A DNA stretch of 35,698 nucleotides from Akkermansiaceae bacterium (lineage in GTDB: Bacteria > Verrucomicrobiota > Verrucomicrobiia > Verrucomicrobiales > Akkermansiaceae): contig CAIQXC010000333.1 in the NCBI GenBank assembly GCA_903875675.1, positions 1 to 35,698 on the forward strand. The letters run 5' to 3'. Every line of letters starts with the position of its first letter. Position 1 is the stretch's first letter. The notes beneath the pieces are model-generated. The model did not search any database. It worked only from the letters and a program-made list of their open reading frames with translations, and was not told the DNA's origin. Positions 27,464 to 35,698 of the stretch are shown one piece after another. The position numbers were made by a program, and so were the translations under genes.

Positions 27464-28348
27464 ATGTCCGCTCTTCTGCGTTGCCTTGCCTTTTGCCTCG
27501 TCATCCCTGTCGCCGCTGCAGATCCAACCGCTCCTCCCGCTGCAGCTCCTCCCGCTCCTCCCGCAGCGACTCCAGGTCCCGACCCGGCCGCTCCGGCCAC
27601 TGATGCGGCCGCACCAGCCAAGGGCCAACCGGTGTTTGTGCAACTTGATGAGAACCGCATCAAAATCGGGGAGGTTGAATTCAACAAGCAAACCCGGTTG
27701 ATTACTTTTCCGGCAGTTTTCAACCAGCGCGAGGGTTTGCTGGAATATGTGATTGTTCACGACAAGGGCAAGGTTCACGAATCACTGCTGCGCACCTCCA
27801 TCAACGCCACCCACCTCAACCTCGCCCTCAAGTTGCTGCGCTATCAGAATTCCCCCGAATTGTTCCCGCTGCGCGACGAAGAAGGGTTTCCCAGCGGCCT
27901 CATGCCAGCGGTGGCCCCAGCCGTCAAGGCCGCTGCACGAGTCGAAATCCGCATGCTCTGGAAGGATGGCGACACCGCCCACTCCGCCACCGTAAACGAA
28001 TGCATTAACAATACCAAAACGGAAAAAGCAATGGCCCTCGGCCCTTGGATCTATGGCGGATCGGCATTTTATGAAGGCCACTTCGTCGCCGAAATGACCG
28101 GTGATATCGTTGCCATCCTAACCAATGAAGCAGCTATCTTCAACTATCCGGGCGATAGCAACAAGGTCGGCGAAAACTATGGCGACTGGTTCGTCCTGAC
28201 AAAAGCGGTTCCAGCCATCGGCACCCCGGTGACGGTGCAAATCGGACCGTGGCCGCCCGCCGCTACCGCCAAACAAAAACCGGAGGCTGCCAAGCCGAAA
28301 CCGGATGCCGCCAAGCCCAAGCCCGACGCCGCCAAGCCCAAGCCATAA
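27464..28348 (+). CDS. Secreted YdjY-domain-like protein with Pro/Ala-rich N-terminus and KPDAA repeats at C-terminus
   Basis: Start at ATG 27464 (MSALLRCLAFCLVIPVAAADPTAPP); ITFPAVFNQREGLLEYVIVHDKGKVHESLLRTSINATHLNLALKLL is YdjY-like; tail (KPDAAKP)n. Confidence 0.72.
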   Translation: MSALLRCLAFCLVIPVAAADPTAPPAAAPPAPPAATPGPDPAAPATDAAAPAKGQPVFVQLDENRIKIGEVEFNKQTRLITFPAVFNQREGLLEYVIVHDKGKVHESLLRTSINATHLNLALKLLRYQNSPELFPLRDEEGFPSGLMPAVAPAVKAAARVEIRMLWKDGDTAHSATVNECINNTKTEKAMALGPWIYGGSAFYEGHFVAEMTGDIVAILTNEAAIFNYPGDSNKVGENYGDWFVLTKAVPAIGTPVTVQIGPWPPAATAKQKPEAAKPKPDAAKPKPDAAKPKP

Positions 28349-28431
28349 CTCGCGCATCTTCCAGCAACCCCAACTGGGGACACCTGATTTGTGTTTCTCC
28401 AACAGCCGTGACAAGCTAGAACGATTCCACG

Positions 28432-30720
28432 ATGGGAAGCAACGCGGGAAGAATGAATCACGCCAGTCATCTGATGGCATGGCTGGGTGGAGGATTGACC
28501 TCGATGACTCCATTTGTCTGTGGCTGGACGCTGGTCTTCGGCGGCATTGCAACCCCCGTTAGAGTCTGGCCCGGCAACCTCATCGTCGAGGCAATGGTCG
28601 GCGCAATTCTCGCCATCAGCGGCACCACCCTCGGCGGCTTTTGGTGGTGCGCGGCCGGCGGACACGACCTGCGCCGCGGCCATCTGCTCGCTTGGCTGCT
28701 AGCCGCGTGGGGAGTGGCCGGATGCCTCGGGTTTCTAGCACCGTGGATCTATTGGACGGGCTCGGGCTTGTTGGTTCTTGGCTTGGCGTTTGGCTGGCTG
28801 GCTGCGTGGCGTCGCCGTCGCGGTGTGGCTTGTAGCTCGGATGGGGTAGAAAAAATGGGCTGGAACGGGGTGTTTTTCGGCCTGATCCTCGCTCTCAGCG
28901 TGACAAGTGACTGCCTCGTGCTGAGCAAAATGGAAGCCTCGCCAGCCGCCGCCCTGGCCTTGGTGCTGGTGCGCCTGCTCACCCAAGGCATCATCGTCAC
29001 GTTGCTGTGGTATGGGCTTCACCTCTTTGAGTCGTGGTCGCCTCCCGCCACCCGCTGGCTCGGCGGTGGCATGTTATGCCTGATGTTGGTCGGGCTGGCG
29101 GCTGAGATCGGTATGAACTTGCTGTGGGGCAAGGGCCTGATCCTGTTCTTCGGCGAACTCGTCGTCGGCGGAAAATTCGACCTGCTGCGGGCGATGGAAG
29201 GCGGAAATGTCAAATTCTCATTAGGAAACGCCCTGCAATTAGCCGCCCTCGCAGTCCTGGTGTTAGGCATCTATCTGGGCAGCGGCTGGTTGTCGCGGCG
29301 CATCGGCCTGCGGCTGCGTCCGCGCTCCTTGTTGCTCGCTGCCGCCGCAGTGTGGTTGCTGTTGTTTCTTGAGCAACGCGCCGAGGTTCATTGGCTCGAC
29401 CGCGGCGGCCACTGGTTGCAGCGCCGCTCACTTCTCGTCCACTTGTGTCCTAGCAATTCAGCACCGGGCTGGGTGTCCTTCTCGGTGAAATTCCGCGAGC
29501 AGCTACGTCCTGCGGCATGGAGCATGCCATGCAAGCCGGACGTCCACCTCTTCATCGTCGAGACCTTCCGAGCTGATGCCTTGTGCCCCGAAAAAATGCC
29601 CTTTCTGAGCCATTGGCGAGACACCGAGTGCCAACCGCTGCAGGCAACATTCTCCGCGTCCAACGCCACCCACATGTCATGGTTCGCTCTGCTGAGTGGT
29701 AAACCCGCCGTGTTCTGGGAACGAGAGCGGCAGGTCCAACGACCGGCGTTATTGTTAGACATTCTCCACGCTGCGGGCTATCGCAATGAACTCCGCTCCG
29801 CCTCGATCTTTGACTACGCGGAAATGGACACCACCAACTTCGGTCACGGCGAGGCCACCGATGACATGTTCAATAAGCGCGTCAACCCCAACTCCTGGCT
29901 CCCGGATGCCAGCGAGTGCGACCGCTTGGTGCGCGAGCATTGGCAACAATCCGTGCTGATCCGTCCCGCAGGTGCCACCTTCAGGCTGATGGCCGTCGAA
30001 TCACCGCACTTCCCCTACTACTGGGCGAAATCGTTCACCCCGCCGCTTGCCGACTATTATCGATCCGCCATGCTGCCGCTGCATCCAAGTGAGCGCGACG
30101 TCCAGCTGGTTAAAAACCGCTATGTCAACTCGGTGGCCTGGACCGACGGGTTGCTGCGGGATTATATCACCTATCTCAAGGAGCACGAGCGCTATGACGA
30201 CGCGATGATTGTGATCACCGGCGACCACGGCGAGGAGTTCCAGGAACATGGTTTTTGGTTCCATGCCACCGGCCTGACCCGGGAGCAAACAGCCGTGCCT
30301 CTGCTGGTTAAATGGCCCAAGAATGTCGGACCCGGCGCGCCAGTCGCGCAGGCCAGCCATCTGGACATCGTGCCGTCGATTCTGGAGGTGTTGGGATGCC
30401 CCGCAGAACAATTGCTAGGCTTCGCCGGGCGCTCGCTGCTTCACGGCGGCGACGCCACGGTGTTGCTGACGACCCACTTTGCTTCGCATAACTGCGAGGG
30501 CATGCACTGGCGGCGCAATGGCTATGAAGCGGCGTTCTCATGGGCCAATATCTGGGTGCCAGGCATGCCGGATCGCCTCTGGCTGGAACGCCTGACCGGC
30601 CCTGACGGTGACCTGCGCTTCGCCACCCCGGAGGCTGCCGAAGCCGCCTTGCACCGGTATTTCCCCGATGCCTTTGAGCGCTGGTTCACCCGCTTCCAAC
30701 AGGATCACGCCCCGTCCTGA
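28432..30720 (+). CDS. Membrane-anchored sulfatase/alkaline-phosphatase-superfamily protein
   Basis: Multi-TM N-terminus; VHLFIVETFRADALCPEKMPFLSHW; SASNATHMSWFALLSGKP; MIVITGDHGEEFQEHGFWFHATGLTREQTAVPLLVKWP. Confidence 0.85.
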   Translation: MGSNAGRMNHASHLMAWLGGGLTSMTPFVCGWTLVFGGIATPVRVWPGNLIVEAMVGAILAISGTTLGGFWWCAAGGHDLRRGHLLAWLLAAWGVAGCLGFLAPWIYWTGSGLLVLGLAFGWLAAWRRRRGVACSSDGVEKMGWNGVFFGLILALSVTSDCLVLSKMEASPAAALALVLVRLLTQGIIVTLLWYGLHLFESWSPPATRWLGGGMLCLMLVGLAAEIGMNLLWGKGLILFFGELVVGGKFDLLRAMEGGNVKFSLGNALQLAALAVLVLGIYLGSGWLSRRIGLRLRPRSLLLAAAAVWLLLFLEQRAEVHWLDRGGHWLQRRSLLVHLCPSNSAPGWVSFSVKFREQLRPAAWSMPCKPDVHLFIVETFRADALCPEKMPFLSHWRDTECQPLQATFSASNATHMSWFALLSGKPAVFWERERQVQRPALLLDILHAAGYRNELRSASIFDYAEMDTTNFGHGEATDDMFNKRVNPNSWLPDASECDRLVREHWQQSVLIRPAGATFRLMAVESPHFPYYWAKSFTPPLADYYRSAMLPLHPSERDVQLVKNRYVNSVAWTDGLLRDYITYLKEHERYDDAMIVITGDHGEEFQEHGFWFHATGLTREQTAVPLLVKWPKNVGPGAPVAQASHLDIVPSILEVLGCPAEQLLGFAGRSLLHGGDATVLLTTHFASHNCEGMHWRRNGYEAAFSWANIWVPGMPDRLWLERLTGPDGDLRFATPEAAEAALHRYFPDAFERWFTRFQQDHAPS

Positions 30721-30769
30721 GCCCGTGGCCACTTCCTAACACCCAACCAGCATTCATCCGCAAGTATTC

Positions 30770-31930
30770 ATGCAACCCGCTCGCCAGCAGATGCCAGAGG
30801 CCAGCCATGCCACCACCGGCGACGCGCCCCAGCACCACAACCTGCAAGGCCGCCATTTTACCGCTCTCGACGGATTTCGAGGGATGGCGGTGCTGATGGT
30901 GATGCTGAGCCACTTCATCAAGACCGGCGAGGTGATCGGCGATCAGCAACCATGGCACTTGCTGTTGCGCGGCGGATTCGTCGGAGTGGATATGTTCTTT
31001 GTCCTGTCCGGCTTCCTGATCACCGGCATCCTGTTGGATTCTCCTAAATGCGGGCCGCGCTACTTCAAAACATTCTACATGCGCCGCTTTCTGCGGATCT
31101 TTCCCTTGTACTATGGCGTGCTGGCAATCGCCTTCGGCTTCTTCCGTCACTCCGGCGGTGACTCGCCGTGGTGGTTTGTTGGGTTCGCCTCCAACCTCGG
31201 CGACGCCTATTACGGCCGCTGGCTGCATGCCACCGACGGGGTGTCCATCGCGCATTTCTGGTCGCTCGCCGTGGAAGAGCAGTTCTATCTGATATGGCCG
31301 CTGCTGGTGTATCTGCTGCCGACCCGCCGCCTCGTGATGGTCAGCCTGGCGCTGCTGGTCATCGCGCCGCTCAGCGGAGCGATATTTTTTATGGCGGATA
31401 ACGGCCTTGGGAGTTATGTGTTCACGCTGAACCGGTTTCACACATTGGGCATGGGGGCCTTGCTTGCCGTCGCGTTGCGCCATCCGAAGTACTGGCAACA
31501 CTGCCAGACTTGGGCACTCCCGCTTGCCATGCTCACCGGGGTGCTGACCACGGTTGGCATCATGTATGCGCCGCGCTCCGGCTTTTTTAGTGCCGCACCG
31601 GCGCTATGGGCACCTTACCTGTGGGGCAGCGTGCTGCTGCTCAGCTTGCGGCCCGAGGGTTGCTTGGCGCGTGGTTTTGCTTCGGGGTGGTTGGTGTTCA
31701 TTGGCAGGATCAGCTTCGGACTCTATGTCTATCACTCGTTCTTTGAAATCTGGGCACGCCAACATATCTATGAGGAATGGCTGGTGCCCGCGATGGCTGG
31801 CGGGAGGGCCCCTGCGCTGCTGGTGTTCCTGCCGATTGCCTACGGCTTGTCCATCACCCTGGCCTATTTGAGTTGGCGGCTCTTTGAAAAACCCATCCTC
31901 GCCTTCAATCGCTATTTCCAATACCGCTAG
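30770..31930 (+). CDS. Acyltransferase 3 family protein (OafA/YrhL-like)
   Basis: FTALDGFRGMAVLMVMLSHFIKTGEV, GGFVGVDMFFVLSGFLITGILL, FYMRRFLRIFPLYY, HFWSLAVEEQFYLIWPLL. Confidence 0.92.
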   Translation: MQPARQQMPEASHATTGDAPQHHNLQGRHFTALDGFRGMAVLMVMLSHFIKTGEVIGDQQPWHLLLRGGFVGVDMFFVLSGFLITGILLDSPKCGPRYFKTFYMRRFLRIFPLYYGVLAIAFGFFRHSGGDSPWWFVGFASNLGDAYYGRWLHATDGVSIAHFWSLAVEEQFYLIWPLLVYLLPTRRLVMVSLALLVIAPLSGAIFFMADNGLGSYVFTLNRFHTLGMGALLAVALRHPKYWQHCQTWALPLAMLTGVLTTVGIMYAPRSGFFSAAPALWAPYLWGSVLLLSLRPEGCLARGFASGWLVFIGRISFGLYVYHSFFEIWARQHIYEEWLVPAMAGGRAPALLVFLPIAYGLSITLAYLSWRLFEKPILAFNRYFQYR

Positions 31931-31945
31931 CGAGGCTGCGCCTCA
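31930..31945. repeat. 16-bp dispersed palindromic repeat, copy 2
   Basis: gcgaggctgcgcctca, identical to 20605-20620; begins at the last base of the acyltransferase stop codon. Confidence 0.55.
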
Positions 31946-31957
31946 AACGCAAGGACT

Positions 31958-31979
31958 GACCCCATCGACCGATGGGGTC
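31958..31979 (+). terminator. Possible terminator/hairpin downstream of the acyltransferase gene
   Basis: GACCCCATC-GACC-GATGGGGTC, 9-bp perfect stem; no clear T tract. Confidence 0.45.
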
Positions 31980-32109
31980 CTCGCATTTCACGGAATTGAG
32001 CTTGCTCGACCTCGTGGCGCTTTTGAGGTCGAACACTGGGGTCTGAAGCTGCAAAACGGCAGCTGTGGGGGAAGGGGATTCGAAGTATGTTAGAAACGGT
32101 GCCCGCTGG

Positions 32110-32270
32110 GCCAACTTGTGCTGAGATTGCCAAATTGCTGAGGAGTTATGCGTTAGAATTAAGTATATATACTTATATAACATAGTAAAAATACTGACCA
32201 ACAAAATAAAAATACTACAATAATAAAACATTTTGTTGCAAAGCTACTTATGACGCGTAAGTATTCGTGA
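32110..32270 (+). promoter_or_regulatory. AT-rich leader/promoter region of the GH9 gene
   Basis: Strongly AT-rich against GC-rich surroundings; palindrome AAGTATATATACTT (32161-32174), direct repeats TAAAAATACT (32186-32195, 32207-32216), inverted repeat TACTTA-N7-TAAGTA (32245-32263). Confidence 0.5.
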
Positions 32271-35200
32271 GTGAAGACTACTTATTCGACCGCTACATTT
32301 ACCTTTCTTGCAGTATTATTGTCCAACGTATCGGGGTTGGCAGAGCAAACCACTGACGCTGATCGGATTGACGGTCTCCACGGCCAGAGTGCGGTGGGAG
32401 GGGCTGAATGCCTGCGTTTCATCACTCCGCAACTCCTCGAACTGGCGCGGACCGGCACCAGGGTCCGTAGCCAAGACCCCACCAGCTGGAATTTTGTGCA
32501 GGGCGGGGTATTGACGCCACCGGAGCCAGCCAGCTACACCGTCACTTTGAACGGCCAAGCGGCTGTGGCTACTTTCGGCGGGTTCCGCCGCCGGGTTGCC
32601 CATGCGCCGCTGGCGAAATACGACGTACAGATAGACAACCGAATTTACCTGCAGCTTGCGACCCCGGCGAAAACCGGCGACACCGTCACGGTCACCACCG
32701 ACGGTTGGGGCAGCGGCATCCCCGATTCATGGACGACCACTCTGGCCAGCGACCGCCGCAACCCGGCGATCCACGTCAACCAAGTCGGGTATCCCACCAG
32801 CGGACCGAAACAGGCGATGGTCGGCTACTACCTTGGCAGCGCCGGTGAATTGGACGTTCCCGCCGCAGCCTTCCGAATCGTTGACACCGCCACCGGTTCC
32901 ATTGTCTTCACTGGCGTCCTCACCACCCGTGCAGACGTTGGCTTCGACACCACGCCCCTGCCCTATCAAAAAGTCATGGCCGCCGACTTCTCGGCCGTCG
33001 AAACCGCCGGCAACTATCAGCTTGAAATCGACGGGCTTGGGCGCTCGCTGGCGTTCCAAATTGATCCGGACATGGCCCTTAACTTTGCCCGGATGTACGC
33101 TCAGGGGCTCTACAACCAACGCTGTGGGGTCGCCCTGACGCTGCCCTACAGCCGCCACACCCACGCGGCCTGCCATGTTGCGGCAGCCAGCATCCCCACC
33201 AGTGCCCCGGAATTTCAAGATACCTGGAATACCATAGCCGCCAACAATAGAGACAGCAGCTACGGCAACCGGATGACTTCGGTGGAAACCCAGCTTTACC
33301 CGATCCTGCGCACGGGTCCCATTGATGTTTCCGGTGGCCACCATGATGCAGGGGATTACAGCAAATACACGATCAATTCTGCACAGTTGATTCACCATCT
33401 GGCGTTTGCAGCGGACAATTTTCCCGGTGCTGGAGATTTGGATAATCTGGGAATTCCCGAAAGCGGTGACGGCAAAAGCGATCTGTTGCAAGAAGCGAAA
33501 CAGGAAGCCGACTATCTCGCTAAACTTCAGGATGATGACGGCGGATTCTTTTTCCTCGTGTACCCGATGCACCGGCCTTATGAAAACAATGTATTGCCCG
33601 ACGCAGGCGACCCGCAAGTGGTCTGGCCGAAAAACACCGCAGCGACCGCAGCTGCGGTTGGAGCCTTGGCAGACATGGCATCATCGCCACGCTTCAAACA
33701 GCAATTTCCTGCGGAAGCCGCCCTCTACCTGCAAAAAGCCCGTGCCGGCTGGAATTTTCTACTCACTGCCATTCAAACCTACGGCAAAGCCGGCAGTTAT
33801 CAAACGCTCACCGGCTACGGGGATATTTTCGCCCATGATGACGAGCTTGCCTGGGCAGCTGCAGCCATGTTTGTGGCCACTGGAGATCCGGCATGCCAAC
33901 AGAAATTCATTGAATGGTATAACCCCCAAGACCCCGCAACCGTCCGTTGGGGCTGGTGGTATCTCTTCGAAGGTTACGGTTGCGCCGCCCGCTCATACGG
34001 ATTCGCAGTTAGCTCTGGCAAACGGACACTCGCCGAAATGGACCCGGCTCAATTGGCAAAAACCCAGGCCATCATCAAAACCGCAGGAGACGTCATCTCC
34101 AATCGGAGCCTCCAAAGCGCCTATGGCTCCTGTCTGGACGACGCCTCCAAACGGTTTATGACCGCTGGATGGTTCTTTTCTGGTGACCGAGCCTTCGATA
34201 TCACAACCCGCAACACCCTCGAAGCCTGTGCCAATTGGAAAACCTTGGTGCTTGGAAACACCAATTACGAACTCGGTTGCAACCCTCTCAATGTCTCGTT
34301 TGTCACCGGCGCAGGCCAACACCAGCAACATGAAATCGTCAGTCAATACGCAGCAAACGATAGACGGGAAATGCCACCTTCCGGACTTCCGTTAGGCAAC
34401 ATCCAAGCCGGTTTCCCTTGGACAAATCTCTATCAATCTGATCTCAACCAGATGAATTTCCCCCCCGATTGGTTGACGTCTAACTCATACCCGCTCTATG
34501 ACCGGTGGGGCGATACCTTCAACGTCACCACCGAGTATGTGGTCGCCCAACAAGCACGCGAGCTTGGCAGCATCTGCGCTTTGGCGGCAACCGCCCCCGG
34601 TGCCTCAACCCCATGGCAAACCGCTCCCGCCCATATTATCAGTAGCGGCCAATTCCTGCCGCAAAACCAACAGGCAACCCTTTCGATAGAAGCTGACTCC
34701 CTCGATCTAACAAACGCCCGGGTCACTTGGGAAACACCGGAGGAATGCTACATCGGCGGGCCGACCTTCCAAACGACCCCAACGAAAACCGGATCCTTCT
34801 GGATCGAAGCCGAAGCGGTCCTTCCCGATGGAAAACGAGTCTCCGCCCGCATTGAGGTGGGCATCCAAGCCGCCGACGGTGCCGACGAATTCCCCGTCGA
34901 AGCCAATACCGTCGCCCTCTATCATTTTAACGGTGATTACAACGATGCCTCGCCCAATGGATTCAATCTGACCAAACATGGGCAGGTGGACTTCGAGCCG
35001 CTTGCCACCGGGTGGATGGCCCATCCGGCAGGCTCAGCCGTCCGTTTCCATGGCATCGGGGACTCCCTCACCGTGCAACTGCCGGACAATCGTATTGCCC
35101 CGGGAAACACATCGAGCCCACTCACTGTGGAAGCGTGGATCCACCCGCTGGCATACAAAAGCTATGGGGCTTCCAACGACCCGTTGCTCAACTTGTACCA

Positions 35201-35698
35201 ATGGTGGGACTCCCAGTTTGGTGTACAGCAGGACATGTGGGTACAACCCAACAATCCGGGAATCACTGCCGATGGTATCTCCCTGTTTGACCGGAACCAG
35301 TGGAACGACCTGATCCAATTGGGCACATGGCAACTCCTATCCATTTCCCGCGATGCCACCGGGCAATACACGGTAAAACTCAATGGTCAGACAGTTGGCA
35401 CCGGCACTGCGGGAATCACCACCCGATACGATAACACCTCGGATTGGACTCTCACGCTAGGCAACTTCGACGGGTATATCGACGAACTCCGGATCACCGG
35501 CAGTATCCCCAGTACCCCGACAACCGCGGGCGGCCCCCCCCCCAGTGACCTCGTGCCCCCTCCGGTGATTCCACTGCTTTCAACCACCGTCAGACCTTTT
35601 GATGTGGAATACGAAGCAGATGAAAACACTGTGGCTCTGTATCACTTCAATGGGGACTTCGCAGATGATAGCGGCCATCAGTTCGATTTGGTTCCAAG
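32271..35698 (+). CDS. Secreted glycoside hydrolase family 9 (cellulase-like) protein with C-terminal LamG/concanavalin-like repeats; 3' truncated by window end
   Basis: Manually translated frame open to the window end from GTG 32271, in-frame TGA at 32268-32270. Signal peptide MKTTYSTATFTFLAVLLSNVSGLAEQ; NPAIHVNQVGYPTSGPKQAMVGYYL (CelD_N-like); SGGHHDAGDYSKYT; YGDIFAHDDELAWAAAAMF; ELGCNPLNVSFVTGAG; TTEYVVAQQARELGSI; LamG-like NTVALYHFNGD repeated. Not in the supplied ORF track. Confidence 0.85.
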   Translation, partial: MKTTYSTATFTFLAVLLSNVSGLAEQTTDADRIDGLHGQSAVGGAECLRFITPQLLELARTGTRVRSQDPTSWNFVQGGVLTPPEPASYTVTLNGQAAVATFGGFRRRVAHAPLAKYDVQIDNRIYLQLATPAKTGDTVTVTTDGWGSGIPDSWTTTLASDRRNPAIHVNQVGYPTSGPKQAMVGYYLGSAGELDVPAAAFRIVDTATGSIVFTGVLTTRADVGFDTTPLPYQKVMAADFSAVETAGNYQLEIDGLGRSLAFQIDPDMALNFARMYAQGLYNQRCGVALTLPYSRHTHAACHVAAASIPTSAPEFQDTWNTIAANNRDSSYGNRMTSVETQLYPILRTGPIDVSGGHHDAGDYSKYTINSAQLIHHLAFAADNFPGAGDLDNLGIPESGDGKSDLLQEAKQEADYLAKLQDDDGGFFFLVYPMHRPYENNVLPDAGDPQVVWPKNTAATAAAVGALADMASSPRFKQQFPAEAALYLQKARAGWNFLLTAIQTYGKAGSYQTLTGYGDIFAHDDELAWAAAAMFVATGDPACQQKFIEWYNPQDPATVRWGWWYLFEGYGCAARSYGFAVSSGKRTLAEMDPAQLAKTQAIIKTAGDVISNRSLQSAYGSCLDDASKRFMTAGWFFSGDRAFDITTRNTLEACANWKTLVLGNTNYELGCNPLNVSFVTGAGQHQQHEIVSQYAANDRREMPPSGLPLGNIQAGFPWTNLYQSDLNQMNFPPDWLTSNSYPLYDRWGDTFNVTTEYVVAQQARELGSICALAATAPGASTPWQTAPAHIISSGQFLPQNQQATLSIEADSLDLTNARVTWETPEECYIGGPTFQTTPTKTGSFWIEAEAVLPDGKRVSARIEVGIQAADGADEFPVEANTVALYHFNGDYNDASPNGFNLTKHGQVDFEPLATGWMAHPAGSAVRFHGIGDSLTVQLPDNRIAPGNTSSPLTVEAWIHPLAYKSYGASNDPLLNLYQWWDSQFGVQQDMWVQPNNPGITADGISLFDRNQWNDLIQLGTWQLLSISRDATGQYTVKLNGQTVGTGTAGITTRYDNTSDWTLTLGNFDGYIDELRITGSIPSTPTTAGGPPPSDLVPPPVIPLLSTTVRPFDVEYEADENTVALYHFNGDFADDSGHQFDLVP

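Noticed and set aside
28264-28345. KPDAAKPKP tandem repeat considered as a CRISPR-like or mobile repeat
   Set aside because: In-frame coding low-complexity repeat in the YdjY-like protein; no spacers or mobile-element features.
32727-33617. 296-aa minus-strand ORF and the overlapping + frame 33406-34161
   Set aside because: Both are shadow frames of the GH9 gene identified manually.
1-35698. tRNA, rRNA, CRISPR array, prophage or integrase genes
   Set aside because: Looked for by eye on both strands and in the ORF list; nothing convincing seen. A tRNAscan-SE, CRISPR-finder and Rfam run would be needed to exclude small features.

Overview
GC-rich chromosomal window whose gene content looks like Verrucomicrobiota/PVC, though this taxonomic reading is an inference from protein style. 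Left part: a minus-strand sugar-phosphate cluster (DhaL, LsrF-like class I aldolase/thiolase, D-lyxose-isomerase-like protein with a twin-arginine signal, VOC protein, DhaK), followed by a secreted diheme beta-propeller protein of the hydrazine-synthase-alpha-like type. Next come a tandem-HTH protein with histone-H1-like Lys/Ala/Pro tails, an L,D-transpeptidase/HAD-phosphatase fusion translationally coupled to a ketosynthase, a GYF_2/DUF4328-like membrane protein, a CcoI/FixI-like heavy-metal P-type ATPase overlapping a PocR-AraC regulator, a Ser/Thr kinase, an M13 peptidase, a Tat-signal Gfo/Idh/MocA oxidoreductase and Lnt. A BsuBI/PstI-type restriction-modification remnant follows, then a SWIM-SNF2 helicase, a YdjY-like protein, a membrane sulfatase-like protein and an acyltransferase-3. 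At the right edge is a large GH9 + LamG-like secreted protein that runs off the window and is missing from the supplied ORF track. I read it as starting at GTG 32271. Most notable: the DhaKL/LsrF/isomerase cluster with a shared 18-bp upstream motif, the LDT-HAD fusion, the tandem-HTH/H1-like protein, the R-M fossil, and structured or AT-rich intergenic DNA. No tRNA, rRNA, CRISPR array or complete mobile element was recognised. All family calls come from reading motifs by eye; no database search was run.
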